Part shown: in pieces, positions 63,936-64,000 of the stretch
Layout: the number at the start of each line of letters is the position of its first letter
Position numbering within the stretch: the stretch's first letter is position 1
From: Robiginitalea myxolifaciens
Lineage (GTDB): Bacteria; Bacteroidota; Bacteroidia; Flavobacteriales; Flavobacteriaceae
Direction: 5' to 3'
NCBI RefSeq assembly: GCF_900115205.1
Contig: NZ_FOYQ01000002.1
Coordinates: 1,178,001-1,242,000 of the forward strand
Length of the DNA: 64,000 nucleotides
The notes under the pieces: generated by a model
Seen by the model: only the letters and a program-made list of their open reading frames with translations
Told to the model about the DNA's origin: nothing
The model's database searches: none
Program-made: the position numbers and the translations under genes

Positions 63936-64000
63936 TTATTTGCTGCCCCAAGATAGGATATTTAATCCGAACTGTACCGAAGCATAGTGGCTGTTCGCGA
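63936..64000 (-). CDS. C-terminal fragment of an unidentified, possibly outer-membrane, protein
   Basis: On the minus strand an open frame enters from the window edge and ends in TAA at 63938-63936. The last residues read ANSHYASVQFGLNILSWGSK. The alternating aromatic/hydrophobic pattern fits a beta strand of an envelope protein. It ends 9 bp before the start of the secreted Glu/Ala-linker protein. Confidence 0.4.
   Translation of the reverse strand, partial: ANSHYASVQFGLNILSWGSK

Overview
The window looks like a chromosomal segment of a marine Flavobacteriaceae bacterium (Bacteroidota) with intermediate GC. The evidence is a SusC/SusD pair, an ECF sigma / FecR / TonB-receptor set, many lipoproteins with short lipoboxes, DUF6090 and CtlX-type proteins, a flavobacterial green-type proteorhodopsin with its retinal-forming enzyme, and repeated copies of the Bacteroidota -7 promoter element TAnnTTTG. 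The genus cannot be fixed from the sequence alone. No rRNA, tRNA, CRISPR array, insertion sequence or prophage was seen.

Layout. 1-9.5 kb: mixed housekeeping and accessory genes (methyltransferase, metalloprotease lipoprotein, queE, HerA-like ATPase, HxlR regulator with a divergent hydrolase, VOC protein, acetyltransferase, DUF2306 membrane protein, esterase lipoprotein, and a 56-aa lipoprotein at 9326-9496). 9.5-12.2 kb: folD, ffh and a YbjQ-type protein. 12.4-21.5 kb: a large acidic repeat lipoprotein, a divergent ECF sigma factor, a DUF6090 protein, fhs, a small membrane protein, and a FecR anti-sigma/TonB-receptor pair. A palindrome-rich 273-bp gap follows fhs. 21.5-23.2 kb: blh and proteorhodopsin, divergent around a 74-bp spacer with a perfect inverted repeat. 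23.3-35.4 kb: argS, two genes of unclear role, a cysteine-rich lipoprotein, two guanidino-group hydrolases (CtlX and a DDAH/ADI-like protein), citrate synthase, glycogen synthase, enolase and carA.

35.5-52.7 kb is one continuous minus-strand ribosomal supercluster (str, S10, spc and alpha operons: rpsL-rpsG-fusA-rpsJ ... secY-infA-rpmJ-rpsM-rpsK-rpsD-rpoA-rplQ). It has a textbook flavobacterial promoter upstream of rpsL and a strong terminator after rplQ. tuf, adk and map are not in it. rpmJ (L36) and rpmD (L30) are short but clear. After a 541-bp gene-free gap, 53.2-59.1 kb holds a SusC/SusD/lipoprotein import operon with codon use like that of highly expressed genes. 59.3-64 kb holds a secreted protein, rlmB, a rhomboid protease, rarA, a secreted protein with a Glu/Ala linker, and the end of a further protein.

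Themes. Light-driven proton pumping (proteorhodopsin) and retinal production (Blh) form one unit. FolD and Fhs are both in the window and connect in tetrahydrofolate one-carbon metabolism. The ECF sigma and its likely FecR/TonB partners are separated by three genes. Convergent gene pairs repeatedly share 4-bp overlapping stop codons, and one such junction (rarA) appears to have been split by a 23-bp tandem duplication. I see no clear candidate for an entirely new multi-gene system. The least explained items are the acidic repeat lipoprotein beside the sigma factor, the palindrome cluster after fhs, and the operator-like repeat between blh and proteorhodopsin.
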